Shown: positions 45,988-57,008 of the stretch, in pieces
Layout of the letters: every line of letters starts with the position of its first letter
Numbering within the stretch: the stretch's first letter is position 1
Assembly (NCBI GenBank): GCA_963995505.1
Contig: OZ023192.1
Span: 4,385,001 to 4,449,000, forward strand
DNA: 64,000 bases
DNA from: Hypericum androsaemum
Taxonomy: Eukaryota; Streptophyta; Magnoliopsida; Malpighiales; Hypericaceae
Reading direction: 5' to 3'
The notes under the pieces: model-generated
Databases searched by the model: none
Seen by the model: only the letters and a program-made list of their open reading frames with translations
Told to the model about the DNA's origin: nothing
Made by a program: the position numbers and the translations under genes

Positions 45988-45995
45988 TATAAATA
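45988..45995 (-). promoter_or_regulatory. TATA box of the PR-1 pseudogene
   Basis: TATAAATA on the plus strand (TATTTATA in the gene's sense), at the position equivalent to that of the intact gene, about 65 bp from the old ATG. Confidence 0.6.
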
Positions 45996-46039
45996 GGCGT
46001 CAGGATTGGGAACTTTCAATATAATTTGCTGAATTAATT

Positions 46040-46995
46040 TTACGAGTTCAACATTTTATTAAATATGGTGTAATCTTCATGTGTCATTTTATTTTGGAAT
46101 GAAAAAGTTTACCATTTCAAAAAATATTTTATTAAATAGACTGGATATTTTATAATACAGCCATTCATATTTGAATATGTGGTTCCGAAGCATAGTCAAT
46201 TAAGTTACGAAAAAATATAGTAAAATAACATGAATAAAGTACTTGTGGAAATGAATAGGTGCAACCTTATTTAATTAATAAGCGCCGTAGTATATATGCA
46301 TCATTTTAGAAACCAAAACTTAGTTCAATTCCTGGACTGACTCAACGTTGGCTGCCAAGTAGCCAAAACGCCAGGCCAAGAAAGTCTGGTATTCCAGGGC
46401 GACTACGTTTCGATAAATTGGCCATAACATTTAACTCGAAGTTTCGACTAGAGTAATTTAAGATAGAAATATGAGAAAAAATCAATAATTTTCATGTTTT
46501 TGAATTTAAGACTATTAAATTGTATCTTAAAAGATGGAGCTCATTCAGAATATGCAGCTTCGTACATGCTTCTTCCCCGATTCGACTGTAAACGACTAGT
46601 TGTTGACATTCTTTTACCACAAAACTGTGCTTTTAACAAAGATTGATATGTTTCAAGAAAAGGACGCCAGTTTTGGACGATCGCAGGCAATATTGTTGGC
46701 CAAGCAAGGACTAAGTAACCCTAAAAAGAAGGACGTAGTAAATGCAAGGTCTCATTTGAGGAGACTTGTTGAGAATACTGCATTATTTAGTGTAACAATA
46801 GTGAATTAGTTTATAAGTATTGAAAATCTATCAATTCATTGTCTAAATATTTGGTTTGGAAATAGAAATTCTTAACAGTCAGTAATGATCAATATATAAA
46901 ACTAACATAAAGTTCGGCCGGGATGTAAATTTTTTAGCTCCGACGAGAATAACGTTCATTCTATGCCTATGTAGAGAGCAGTTCTACAAGTAAAC
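46040..46995. other. Unassigned intergenic DNA
   Basis: No gene. The frame 46600-46809 has no recognisable motif. Confidence 0.45.
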
Positions 46996-47650
46996 CTTAC
47001 CACGGTTCGAATTGGGTCAAATTCGAATCGAATTGGTTCGAATTTAAATTCATCAAAACCTTAAACTGTATTCAATTCGTCCAAAGTCGAATCGAATATG
47101 AATTACGATTCTTCAAATTTGAATCGAATTCGAATTGAATTCAAATTATTTCGTTAATTCTAATATTGAATAAAAAAACTACCAAATTTTTTGAAAACTT
47201 TCAAAATTTTCGTTATGTTTTTGAAAAAATTCAAAATTTTTTATTTTTTGATGTATTTCAAAATTTAGGTTTAATATTGAACATTTTTTGAGAAAAAGAA
47301 ATAAATTAAAGATTGGGCTTGCATTTAATGTACTAAATTAAGTTACCTACGTATCTTTTGCTCTACTTGATGACATAATTAGATAGTAATATAAGTACTT
47401 TTTGGTACTTTCTTAAAAAATTACATAATAAGGATGAATTTTAATCGAATTTACAATAATTAAACTTGAATCAAATTCGATATTGGAATTCGAATTTAAT
47501 TCACCGGTTTGACGAATTGTAGAAATTTTAAACCGTATTCAATTCGTCTCTTAACAAATTCGAATCAAATTTTGGATGAATTGAATTGTGACCGAATCGA
47601 ATCGAATTATGACCAAATCAGAATCGAATCACGAATCGAATTCTAACAAT
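46996..47650. repeat. TTCGAATCGAATT-rich repeat element
   Basis: Dozens of words of the TTCGAAT/GATTCGAATT type on both strands cluster at 47003-47160 and 47460-47645, around an ordinary AT-rich core. A direct repeat of AAACYGTATTCAATTCGTC occurs in both clusters. It looks like a non-coding element with self-complementary ends; family unknown. Confidence 0.6.
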
Positions 47651-47689
47651 GGCCATGTCTATCTACGTGAATGATTCCGGGATAAACCA

Positions 47690-48200
47690 TCTGCAATCGT
47701 AATCAGTCTACATAATTATTTTTGTGTCGGAAATCAATCTACATAATTAATCATTGCATATCAGTGCTAATTTTACCTAGTCAAGTCCTACCATTCGCCA
47801 GGTCCAATGGTGGGACAGTTTCATTCTAGTTGAAAGTGATTATGACCTACCAGTTCAAATGCGAAAGAAGAGATTTTTAATGTTGAATTTGGTTCTCATA
47901 TAATATCGTATTCTATTTAAATGTGATTTTGTCAAAAATATTTTTTCATTTATAACTTTTGAACTCAATAATCAGAATAAATTTTTAAAAGAATTCAATT
48001 TTTTTAGACCAACTCCCATAAAAACATTTAAATTTAGCTTTACAATTTTGTAGAAGTAATTTTTTTCTCTCTTCTCGGAACTGCCGGTTGATCTATTTAT
48101 TTATACCGTTTCGTATACGGTGTATGTCACCAATAAGCACATAGACAAAATATGGTAACTTCTGGTGTTTCTTGTTCCAATTTTCTACTTCTAATTGGAA
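47690..48200. repeat. Diverged duplicate of 42240-42730
   Basis: Shared words include CTAGTCAAGTCCTACCATTC and GTTTCGTATACGGTGTATGTCACCAAT. It is further evidence that this whole PR-1/tRNA neighbourhood was duplicated. Confidence 0.55.
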
Positions 48201-48429
48201 TTAATCTATATTATTAAATTTTTATTCCCACTCTCCTCTGTTTTGTTCATTAAAAATAAGTCAAACCAAAATATCAAGTACTCCAAGCACCTTTCTTTTG
48301 TTTTGGCAAAATTCTCTGGGTCTTGCTCGTTCAAACAAAGATTGGGATTGGAATTGGAAAACGAATCCTTTCTCAAATTTGGTTTTGTTCACTATTCACA
48401 GAAAAATTTTTCCGGTTGAACCAACCACG

Positions 48430-48990
48430 TATAATATTATTTTTTTTCAGAATGTCGAAGTTAGGAAAATGGCAGGTGGTGCTGGGTGATCCCTTGGAGA
48501 AGGAGACTAATGGTTAGTGACCTTATGCATTTGTTGGCTGGACATGGAGGTCCCTCACAGCAGAGTCTGCCTGATGTGTTTATTTGGAGGCTCTATCGGT
48601 CGGATGGGTTCTCTGTTAAAAGTATGTATGTTGCTGCTTTTGACGGGTTCTTTATGTTGGCTCCAAAGGTGCTAAGTAAGGAGCCTAGGTCTCTTGTACC
48701 TTACAAAGTCAGTATTTTTCTCTGGTTGGCCTTGCAGGGTAAGCTGAAGACGAGGCAACTTCTCAGTAGCATTGGCGTGATTGCAAATCAGGTAGTTTCA
48801 TGTGTTTTATGTGGGACTGAGGTAGAGTCTGGAGACCATGTATTGTTGGGACTCGGGATGGGTGGGATATCTAAGTGTTAATGTGGAGATGCACTCTCTG
48901 CAACTCTGCCTCCTATGGATGTTTGGTTTGGTGTAAGATGTACATTTGAGGTTGTTGGAGGAATAAAATTTACTCTACCTTTCAAAAAAA
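48430..48990 (+). pseudogene. LINE 3' end (zf-RVT segment) with poly(A)
   Basis: Frame 48486-48881 reads PDVFIWRLYRSDGFSVKSMY, VPYKVSIFLWLALQGKLKTR and CVLCGTEVESGDHVL, the reverse-transcriptase zinc-binding domain found at the end of plant LINE ORF2. The stop is followed by GGAATAAAATTTACTCTACCTTTC and an A run at about 48983-48991. Everything upstream of zf-RVT is missing: a 5'-truncated insertion of the usual LINE kind. Confidence 0.85.
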
Positions 48991-49117
48991 AAGATATTTC
49001 TCAAGTTACACATAATTGTTAAAATCAATATATTCTACCCAAAATTTTGGAGTAATAAAATGGTAGATTTAATTCACATCTAATTAGAATTGATAAATCA
49101 GTATATGAAATAATTAA

Positions 49118-49191
49118 GGGTCCATAGCCTAGTGGTAGAGCATTTCACCACATTTCAAGAGGTCACCGGTTCGAACATGGTTGGGGGCCCT
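49118..49191 (+). pseudogene. tRNA-Cys relic, anticodon arm decayed
   Basis: GGGTCCATAGCCTAGTGGTA, then AGCATTTCACCACATTTCAA and GGTCACCGGTTCGAACATGG follow tRNA-Cys. The GCA anticodon has become ACA, the anticodon stem no longer pairs, the T stem has a mismatch, and two extra G disrupt the acceptor. Both flanks match those of the relic at 37981. Confidence 0.85.
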
Positions 49192-49329
49192 CCAATTTTA
49201 ACATTATTTTTTATTTCTGTTCAGAACTTATTAAAAAACACAAGATAATAAATGTGAGATTTTTATTATTTGTATCGAATTTGATTTAATCAGATAAATA
49301 TATATTAAATAAGGCAAATTATCCTCATG

Positions 49330-49560
49330 TCCCTAGCCCATGTCATAATTCACTAGTTTAGTCTTTGCTATTCAAAAAAATTATTTTGCCGTCGAGGAGA
49401 GGATGGCGGCGGTTCATATACAACGAAAAGAGAGGAGAGATATTAAGGGAGGAGACGCTAGATTATGGGCTTTGTTTAGTTGTTGATGACCAGATTAGTG
49501 GTTGGGTTTTTTTTTTTAAAGGTATATAAAATTGACTTCAGCAAAAAATAATATGTACTA
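49330..49560. other. Unassigned DNA between tRNA relic and LINE
   Basis: AT-rich with no recognisable feature. It precedes the LINE 5' UTR. Confidence 0.4.
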
Positions 49561-50177
49561 GAGAGTGTCAGATTGCAAAGAAAGCAATCAAGGCACAAAG
49601 TACACAGTAGCTTAGCACCAAGTGCAGAAACAAGAAAATTTTCTCTCTCCGAAATGTCTTCTCTCTCTAGGGCAACTTTTTCTCTTCCCTGAACTAACCT
49701 TCATTGCTGAAGTCTTATTTTCCACCAAAAAATCACAAAAAAAATATATTTCTGTATCGATCATGAGCAACAATCCCACTGAAGATTCAAGCCAGTCCTC
49801 GTTGGAGGAGTTAATGCTTCAAACAAAATCTCTAAGATTGGGTCTCGATATAAGTGTCCCAGTGAGCACCACCGTTGACTCGTTCGTGAAGGAGCTGGTC
49901 CTCATTGGCCGCCTGTTGGTGGACTGACCCTTGAAACTCCATATAGTTAAAAGCAAGCCTACTGAAGTCCTGGAGGCTCAAAGACAGCGAGGTGGAGATG
50001 GAAGAACTAGATCCAAATCTCTTATCCTTCACCTTCCAGAGGGTTTGCACGAGGAAGAAGATCTGGGATGACACCCCTTGGTCAATCTCTGATCTGCTGC
50101 TAATTTTGAAAGAATGGGATCTGGATCTTCACTGGTCCGAAGTCAACTTTAATTCCTTAGCTTTCTGGCTCCAGATC
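49560..50177 (+). pseudogene. LINE 5' part: 5' UTR and ORF1 N-terminus
   Basis: ORF1 starts at 49763 (MSNNPTEDSSQSSLEELMLQ) and stops at 49925. After a frameshift the frame continues DDTPWSISDLLLILKEWDLD, then VNFNSLAFWLQI, the DUF4283 region of plant LINE ORF1. It is then cut, inside a codon run, by the MULE. The continuation begins at 60618. Confidence 0.85.
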
Positions 50178-50325
50178 CGAGTTTTTTGTCTGAATGGTGT
50201 TACTATTCACCACGTTTTGTGAAAAATGCGTCCGATTTTAAAGTATTGCGGGGATGGTGTCCATGTGGCACGGACGCCAAAAAAAGTCGGATCTTGGACC
50301 AAGATCCGACTTCTTTTGTCGGATG
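50178..50325 (+). repeat. Left TIR of the MULE
   Basis: Begins CGAGTTTTTTGTCTG. About 85-90% alike to the reverse complement of 60470-60617 by eye. It ends in palindromic AAGTCGGATCTTGG/CCAAGATCCGACTT units. Confidence 0.9.
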
Positions 50326-50492
50326 ACCAAGATCCGACTTTTTTTGTCGAATCTATCATCCGACGAAAAAAGTCGGATCTTGGTCAAAATCCTATCCAAA
50401 ATACACAGAGATCCAACTTTGTAAGTCAGATAACAAGATCCAACAAAAAAAGTCAGATTTCGGTCGGTAAATAGAGACCAAAATCTGACTTT
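50275..50492. repeat. Subterminal palindrome array (AAGTCGGATCTTGG)
   Basis: At least six copies of the 14-mer AGTCGGATCTTGGT or its complement alternate in orientation, including a perfect palindrome at 50285-50311. The right end has a shorter set (60460-60520). Such arrays can bind the transposase or form hairpin transcripts. Confidence 0.85.
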
Positions 50493-50496
50493 TTCC

Positions 50497-50725
50497 AGTG
50501 CTCACACCCCTCCTCGTTCGATCCCGTCACCGCCTCGCCGCTCGCCCACCCGTCGCTCGCCTCTCCGATCGCCGGCTCACCTCGCCGCTTGCCCGTCCCA
50601 CGCCTCTCCGATCGCCGGCTCGCCTGCCGCTCCCGCTCGCCGCCTCGCCTCGCCTCTCCCGCATTGCCGCTCCCGCTCGTCGCCTCGCCTCTCCATCGCC
50701 GTCTCGCTCCGGCCCGACGTCGTAT
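50497..50725 (+). promoter_or_regulatory. GC-rich block, probable 5' leader of the PMD gene
   Basis: About 220 bp of CGCCTCGCC/CTCTCCGATCGCC repeats stand out from the AT-rich surroundings. It ends GTATTAG|GTAAATTT, a possible 5' splice site, so it may be a 5' UTR exon or promoter of the gene at 51241. The encoded peptide is low complexity and I do not treat it as a protein. Confidence 0.4.
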
Positions 50726-50869
50726 TAGGTAAATTTTTTAATTTTTTAATTGGTTAATTGTGAATGTTAGTTAATTGGTCAATTGGTGATGTTAGTTAAA
50801 TAGTTTATTGGTTAATTGTTGATGTTGGTTAATTATAATTTGTAGTTAATTGGTTAAAGTTTTTTTTGT

Positions 50870-51110
50870 CCGAATGGTTCGACCAAAATTTCAGTCTGAC
50901 CAGTCCGGCCAAAAAATTGATCAGACCAGATTGACCAATTTATGGTCCAACCGATTTGGCTGAAATATGGTCCGATCAAGTTGACCGAAATATGGTCCGA
51001 CTGATTTGACCAAAATATGGTCCGACCAGTTTGACCAAAATATGGTCCGACCAGTTGACCAAAATAAGGTCTGACTGGTTTGACTGTTAAATAGTGTGAC
51101 CGTAATATGG
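50870..51110. repeat. GACCAGTTTGACCAAAATATGGTCC repeat
   Basis: About nine imperfect units of 23-27 bp with TGGTCCGACCAGTTTGACC wording. A related GACCGGTC-rich array lies at 59640-59850, so both flanks of the MULE coding region carry it. Confidence 0.8.
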
Positions 51111-51240
51111 TCTATAATAACGTTATTTTAATTAATTTTTTTATTAATGTTCTAATTGTTCAATGTTTAACATTGTTGAATTTGCTAATTTTGTTAATAT
51201 ATTGGTAAGTAAAATTGTATGTCTATTGTGTTGTTTAGAT

Positions 51241-54137
51241 ATGGATGCACAGCCGTACGGACATCTTCTAGGGAATGAAGGACTTTTAGATACGTCGGTA
51301 TTAGTGCACCAGGATGTGTACCGTTCTCAGGACATGTGGAACCGTGAGGTTCGTGAAGGGATTAACGATAATCAGGACACATTGTTGAAGATATACCGAC
51401 GGAAATGGGCGGTGTTTCATGTGCAGAATGAGGCCTTTATAGCCTATATGAAGGAGGCAGGTTTCTGGGATGTGTGGTGTATTGGCTGGGTCATTCTCGA
51501 AACGGCATTTGTTACAGCCATGGTGGAGCGGTGGCGGCCCGAGACCCATACGTTCCATATGCCTGTGGGTGAGATGACAGTTACTCTTCAGGACGTTGTT
51601 GTGTTGTTCGGGCTTCCTATCGATGGACACCCAGTAACAGGGTTCCAGACACCTCCTGATTGGCACGAGTTGTGCGTACGCCGATTTGCCAGTAACCCGG
51701 CGGATACCCCTGGAAGGGTTTGGAAAAACCAAATTGCCCTTAAATAGTTCGAGGACCATTTTGACCCTGCTACTATCCCGATTGATGCTGGTGATGAGGT
51801 CGTGAAATGATATGTTCGAGCGAACATATTGTGACTTATAGGATGCATTCTTTTTCCCGAGTCCAGTGATGCGAGGGTCAACACATACTGGTTGCCACTT
51901 CCAGAGAATGTAGAGGCAATTGGTTCTTACAGCTGGGTAGTGCGTGTTTGTCACACACGTACAGCCATTTATGTAGAGCCACAAACTCGTCACGTTCACT
52001 TATTGCCGGGGCGATGACGCTAGTATGTATGTGGGCTTGGGAACAGTTCATCCCAAATCGACCGATTTTGTTAAATCTGGCAGTGCAACAACCAGGGCAA
52101 GCACTGGACATCAGGTACAAATTATTACTTAATACGCTGTAGCCGCTGATTAACCTTATAGACTCGACATAGTATTTTTATGTCACTGTGCAGGTGGAGT
52201 GGAAAATTTAACAGAGCGGCCAGCGAAAAAATAACAACCGTATCTGTTTACAGACGCAGGTTGGATGAGCTTAGAGAATCAGATGTAAGTAAATTATTTA
52301 TTAAATTTTAATGAATAGTTTTGACTTAAATCATACTGTGTTGCATACATATCACCATCACCATTTGGACGAGCTACGAGTGTGTGCATTTGTTGTAGGT
52401 TGTATGGATGTCGTATAACGATAAGATCCTTGGCAATCTCCCGACAATATGCCATCGTGATTGTGGCTTATGATTGGCACGAATCCCGTTGATATACTTT
52501 TTGCATGTGGAGTGGCATTATCCTGATCGAGTGTTACGACAGTTCGGATTACTCCAGGGTATTCCGGCTAGACCTGAGATCGATGAGACGACACATAGTG
52601 CGGTGGATGGTCGGGGTCAGGCTGGCCAAAATTGGAATGCTATTTATGAAGGCCATGTGAAGATCTGGGTGGAATTTTGGACAAGATATGTGTATCACGG
52701 AGAATCTGCATCACCGTATATCCATTATCATGATGGATATATGGATTGGTACAGGAAGATTACTCGGCGATTCATCAGCCCTGCTAGCGCAATGTTACAC
52801 ATGAGTGTAAGTCAATTTAGCTATGTTAAATAAAGATGTTGTCTATTTTAATTTTCATAGCGATGTTCCACAATGCTAATGATAATATGATTTTATTTGT
52901 AGGCGGATGCTGTTGAGCATATATGCCACAGGTCTTCAGACATTTCAGAAATTCAGAATTTGTTTCAGGTTGCACTTGGGTTTGCCGGCGAGCAGAGACG
53001 GTACCTAGGTCTCCAAGACAGCCAGCCACCTGTGGTACTGGCGGAGCACATGACATACGATCTTCCTCAATCAGAGAGGGTATCTGTCGTCAGACGCAAA
53101 ACTACCTTTTTCAACAAGCGGCAACCAATACTCTGGCCTGAGCCCGTACATGGTTATCAAGTGGAGCCAATGGTCTGGAAAGATTATCAGTCGAGGTCGC
53201 AGATTCTAGCAAACACAGTGACGTCTCTTAGCATGGATACCTCCGCCTCTCATCCGTTCTCCCAGCACACGAATTTTGGCATCCCTGGCTCCGCTTCCCA
53301 GCCGTCCCACCAGCACTCGAGTTACGGTCTGGCCCATACTGGGGTGCAGCATTCCCTGTTGTTTACTCCCCCTAGGTAGAGGTATTTATTTCTCTTAATT
53401 TGTGGTGTTAATTATGAATTTCATTACAATATGTTCAATTAATTTGATTTCATTATTATCTAAATTTTTTATATTGTTATTAGGGGTGTTCTCATTGGAG
53501 ACGGTACAACGGCAGCTAGGTCTATTTAGCTTTTGTCTTACGGACTATGCCCTTCCGGATCTGGTTTCGGCGTCGCCCCCTCCGCTGCTCATCCATTATT
53601 CCAGGAAAATATATTTGGTTGGGCCCAAACTGGGTCTCATAGGTCCGAAACGCTATCCGGTTTTGCTTTAGCATAAACTGGGGCTCATACGTCCGACAGG
53701 CAGTCCAGTTTTGGTTTGGCCCGGTCTGGTATACAGGCATCCCAATTGTTTGAGACACCTACACAGAGGTTGGTTCTCTTTAATTTGGTGTGTGTTAATT
53801 ATGAATTTTATTTATAAATTTTGAATTGATTGTATGGCTTTATTGTGTTGAAAACATAATTTGTTGATTTTGATAAATTTATATGATATTTTGTAATAGG
53901 ACTTTGCCACGTGCTACTTCAACTCATAGTAGTGGTGACTCTTCATTTGACGATCCAACCGATTTGGAGGAGGAAGAAATACCTCTGGTCCGGCATTAGC
54001 CTAATCAGGGAGCTAGAGAGGCTGGTGTGCGATATTTTACAGGAGGACACCTGAATGTGCCTGGAAAGGAAAAGGAGAAGGCGAAAGCTCACCCAGAGAA
54101 GCATCAAAAAGAGAAGCCTCGGAAGAAGAAGAAGTAG
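51241..54137 (+). pseudogene. Plant mobile domain (PMD, MAIN/MAIL1-like) gene, decayed
   Basis: Exon 1 starts MDAQPYGHLLGNEGLLDTSV and runs through FHMPVGEMTVTLQDVVVLFG, the PMD core, to a stop at 51745; after stops and a frameshift it reads SLIAGAMTLVCMWAWEQFIP. Exons follow in phase: 52193-52285 (RWSGKFNRAASEKITTVSVY), 52399-52806 (HVEWHYPDRVLRQFGLLQGI, DGYMDWYRKITRRFISP; one TGA at about 52470), 52903-53380 (Ser/Gln-rich), then a lysine-rich end (EKPRKKKK) near 54137. PMD proteins act in the nucleus as host MAIN/MAIL1 factors and are also common transposon cargo. Splice sites look intact, but coding lesions in exons 1 and 3 block a full protein. Confidence 0.88.
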
Positions 54138-54413
54138 TTTATTCTTCTGTACTAGACATTCGTTGGATGCTTTTACGACTGTATTAACTTCACTTTTTTT
54201 GATGATTTGTATTTTAGTTTTCGAAACTTTTCAAACGTTATACCTTTCTAGATAAGTATGTAGTCAAGACATTAAACAAAGTACGGTATAAGGACAAACG
54301 ACATGACAAAACTAAGAAGTGCAATTTTCACTAGCAACACACATCTATCACAGTAGGTACGCTCAATGTCTTGTAAACTCCTCGTGATTTCGCCAGTAGG
54401 ATCCTTCATAAAT

Positions 54414-55450
54414 TTATAGATATGAAGTCTTTGATAATTAAAAAATATGATTAAGAAACAAATAATACATTATATTATAATACCTGAAAAAATGCTCGAA
54501 AACCATTGTCGTATACATGTTCCTTCTTTTTCACGTACAGAACCATCTGCAAGTCTCATAGTTAACAATAACATTACTTGCAAATTATAAAATTTTCATA
54601 TATGTACAAATGTTTCCTGTGGAATTGTGATGCTTTCAGAGATTTTTTTTACATCCTCAATAGATACTCCATCAACGTTAGCTCCATACATCAAACCTAA
54701 AAAATTTAAAAATTAGATACTCCATCAATGTAAGTAACAAGTATAAGTATTTTTGTAATACCGTGAGATAGAACAAATTCAATAGCTGTTGTACATGGTT
54801 CATTGTTGAAAATGTCATTGGCTTTGCGGTCTGCTTCAGCTCGTATAATTTTTCTTCAAAGGGCTGATTTAGCTTTAGCTTCAGCTTCCTTTTTATGCAG
54901 CTCTAACCTCTTTTGTTGTTGGAGCTACTCAAAGGCTCTGAGCCATATAGTGCCTTCAAATCGGCACCACGGCCCTCAGGATATGGTGCTGGAGGAGGAG
55001 GAGGACAAGCATCAGAGGATGGTGCTGGACGAGTTTGTTCTTGGGAATCTTTATCAGATTCCATATTTTTCTTGAACACTTTGACCACGTTGTCATCAGT
55101 AATGCTAAATAATTTATTATTCGGGTATGGGGACGAGTCAACTTTTACCTGTTGAAGAATCAGAAAATTAGTAAACAACTATCCGGGACTATTGAGTAAA
55201 AAAAATAAATAATAGGATATGCTCACATTTTTAAGATACAACACACATCCAGCTTCAACAACACTGGTAGAGTCATTTATGGTATACTGCCGGTAGAATC
55301 CTGCAATATATTAAAAGTTTAAAAAATTTCTTACATAACACAAATATTTAAGAATTAATAAAATTATTTTAATTGTACCTTTAATGTCGCAAGAGCGACA
55401 ATTCTGACACGCTGAAAATGGCTCACCTCTACAACCATCTACAAGCAAAT
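54414..55450 (-). CDS. Spliced MULE-borne gene with OB-fold-like segment
   Basis: Exons: up to about 55442-55379 (GCRGEPFSACQNCRSCDIK), 55300-55227 (FYRQYTINDSTSVVEAGCVL), 55148-54762, 54696-54608 (LMYGANVDGVSIEDVKKISE), 54546-54484 (MVLYVKKKEHVYDNGFRAFF) and 54428-54414 (stop). All five introns are GT-AG and all junctions are in phase. The junction VEAGCVLYLKN/VKVDSSPYPNNK...DDNVVKVFKKN resembles, from memory, the C-terminal OB-fold of HROB-like proteins. A proline-rich and a coiled-coil-like (LELHKKEAEAKAK) part follow. One stop interrupts the third exon (SAL*RKI). The N-terminus is not found. Function unknown. Confidence 0.5.
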
Positions 55451-55689
55451 ACAAAATACTTGTTATAAAATTGACTCTTCGTCATCATGTGCGATTGGCT
55501 CTTTGCCACTTCTCCTCATCGGCACACCTGAAAAATTATGAAAACAAACATATACATAAAATATGTTAAGGAAATATAGTTGTGTGGGTGGTATCAAAAT
55601 AAGAAGAAGACAAAACACTCGTGACTAAATGAAAATCATGGCCGAAATTTACGTCTCAGATAACTATAGCATAAAATTAACTTTTTATA

Positions 55690-55930
55690 TAAGGTTATTA
55701 GAAGAAGAAGATAGAACACCCAATAATGTCGTTGCGCTATGACCAACATATGACATGATAGCACTATGACAAATACCTATGAGTGGGTGAATTCTTAATA
55801 GTACACCCGTGACTAATACTGCCACATCTGACATGAAAGCACTATGACCAACACCTGTAAGTGGATGTAGTCTGAATAGTACACCCGTGACTAATGTGTA
55901 GTCTGAAAAGTACATCGATGCGCGTTATAG
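55690..55930. repeat. Imperfect repeats around GACTAATACTGCCAC
   Basis: Words such as AGTACACCCGTGACTAAT, GACATGA.AGCACTATGAC and CACCTGTAAGTGG recur two to three times with a period of about 80 bp. Non-coding. Confidence 0.6.
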
Positions 55931-55990
55931 CTTTAAATAAGAGGTTGAATATGCAGTTATTATATGCAATCCAAAGAGAAAAATATTGAT

Positions 55991-56401
55991 ATGAATCGCA
56001 GGGACGAAGAGAGGTGGATACTACTAGATTTCAAAGATGATTATAGGCGTGAACGTCTTAGAGATAGGAGAGAGTATTATGCTGGCTTGCGACGGGAGTG
56101 GGTTTTTTGAGCAGCCAAGTCTGAAGTACTTGTAGCAAGTCTACGAATGTTGGCCGCGCCTATTTTGAAAAGGAGGTCGTTGGATGTGGAACGAAGCAAT
56201 GTAGATTCGGTTAAAGTAGCAGTCATAATGATCCGTCAAGAGAATAATCGAATGATGTTGCGACGAAATCGATATCATATGTTAGATTTGGCGAGGAAGC
56301 AAATGGCAACTTTAGGTAAGGAGCTATCAGATATGCATAGAGAGAAAGTTATTAATAATGAGGCATACATGTCTGACGAGTACATATCTAATGAAGACTA
56401 G
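55991..56401 (+). pseudogene. Unknown basic, coiled-coil-like ORF in the MULE
   Basis: From ATG 55991: MNRRDEERWILLDFKDDYRR, RREYYAGLRREWVF, a TGA at 56108-56110, then AAKSEVLVASLRML and MLRRNRYHMLDLARKQMATL. Arg/Glu-rich and helical in look. One stop. It converges on and touches the stop of the next entry (shared CTAG at 56398-56401). No family recognised. Confidence 0.4.
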
Positions 56402-56871
56402 AAGGTGCATGTCTTAATTGTCTTCATCTGACATTTCAAATCTGAAACAAATTCATTTCCGTAATCTGATGTACCATGTTGTAGCATATATATCCACTGT
56501 CGTGCTTTCTGATGTTCACTTGATTGCATCATCTCTTTAATCCTATGTATCCACCAATATGTGTTGATACGCTGTTAAATAAGATTATTTTCTTCCCTTA
56601 TTCGAAAAAGAGCTCTCTGTAAACATTCAGCATCAAAGCGTGGCATGTTAATGGCTTTTGCTCTAACAACCTTAAGACCAACTCCCTGCGCCTCTGAGCA
56701 TAAGGTAATTGATTGACCAATATGATAAGTCCATTCATTCACCATTGTTTGACCAACATCACGCGTGTTCATCATCAATGGATCCATTAGATAATTAAAC
56801 TCATCTTCTAAAAACAGTTTTGACCCATCAGCTAGAATACGTCGCCAGGAGTGTAATGCGTCATTATTTTG
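56398..56871 (-). pseudogene. Unknown coding exon in the MULE
   Basis: After a TTAG acceptor at 56872-56873, the frame reads QNNDALHSWRRILADGSK, LFLEDEFNYLMDPLMMNTRD, WTYHIGQSITLCSEAQGVGL and FDAECLQRALFRIREENNLI, then a stop, then NTYWWIHRIKEMMQSSEHQK to a final stop. 158 codons with one lesion. It could be a 3' exon of a gene whose start lies under the transposase. I do not recognise it. Confidence 0.4.
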
Positions 56872-57008
56872 CTAAGATAGAGTAACTTAAACTTCAGACT
56901 GTTACAAAGAAAGTTTAAGAGTTGAATACATAATACTCAACACAACCCACATAGAGTTTCACAAAATATTATAAAGTACAATCCTTTCAGTTCAAAATTT
57001 ATTACAAT

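Noticed and set aside
51301..51999. 232-codon minus-strand open frame
   Set aside because: It lies opposite the PMD gene, whose plus-strand protein has clear family motifs. The minus frame has none.
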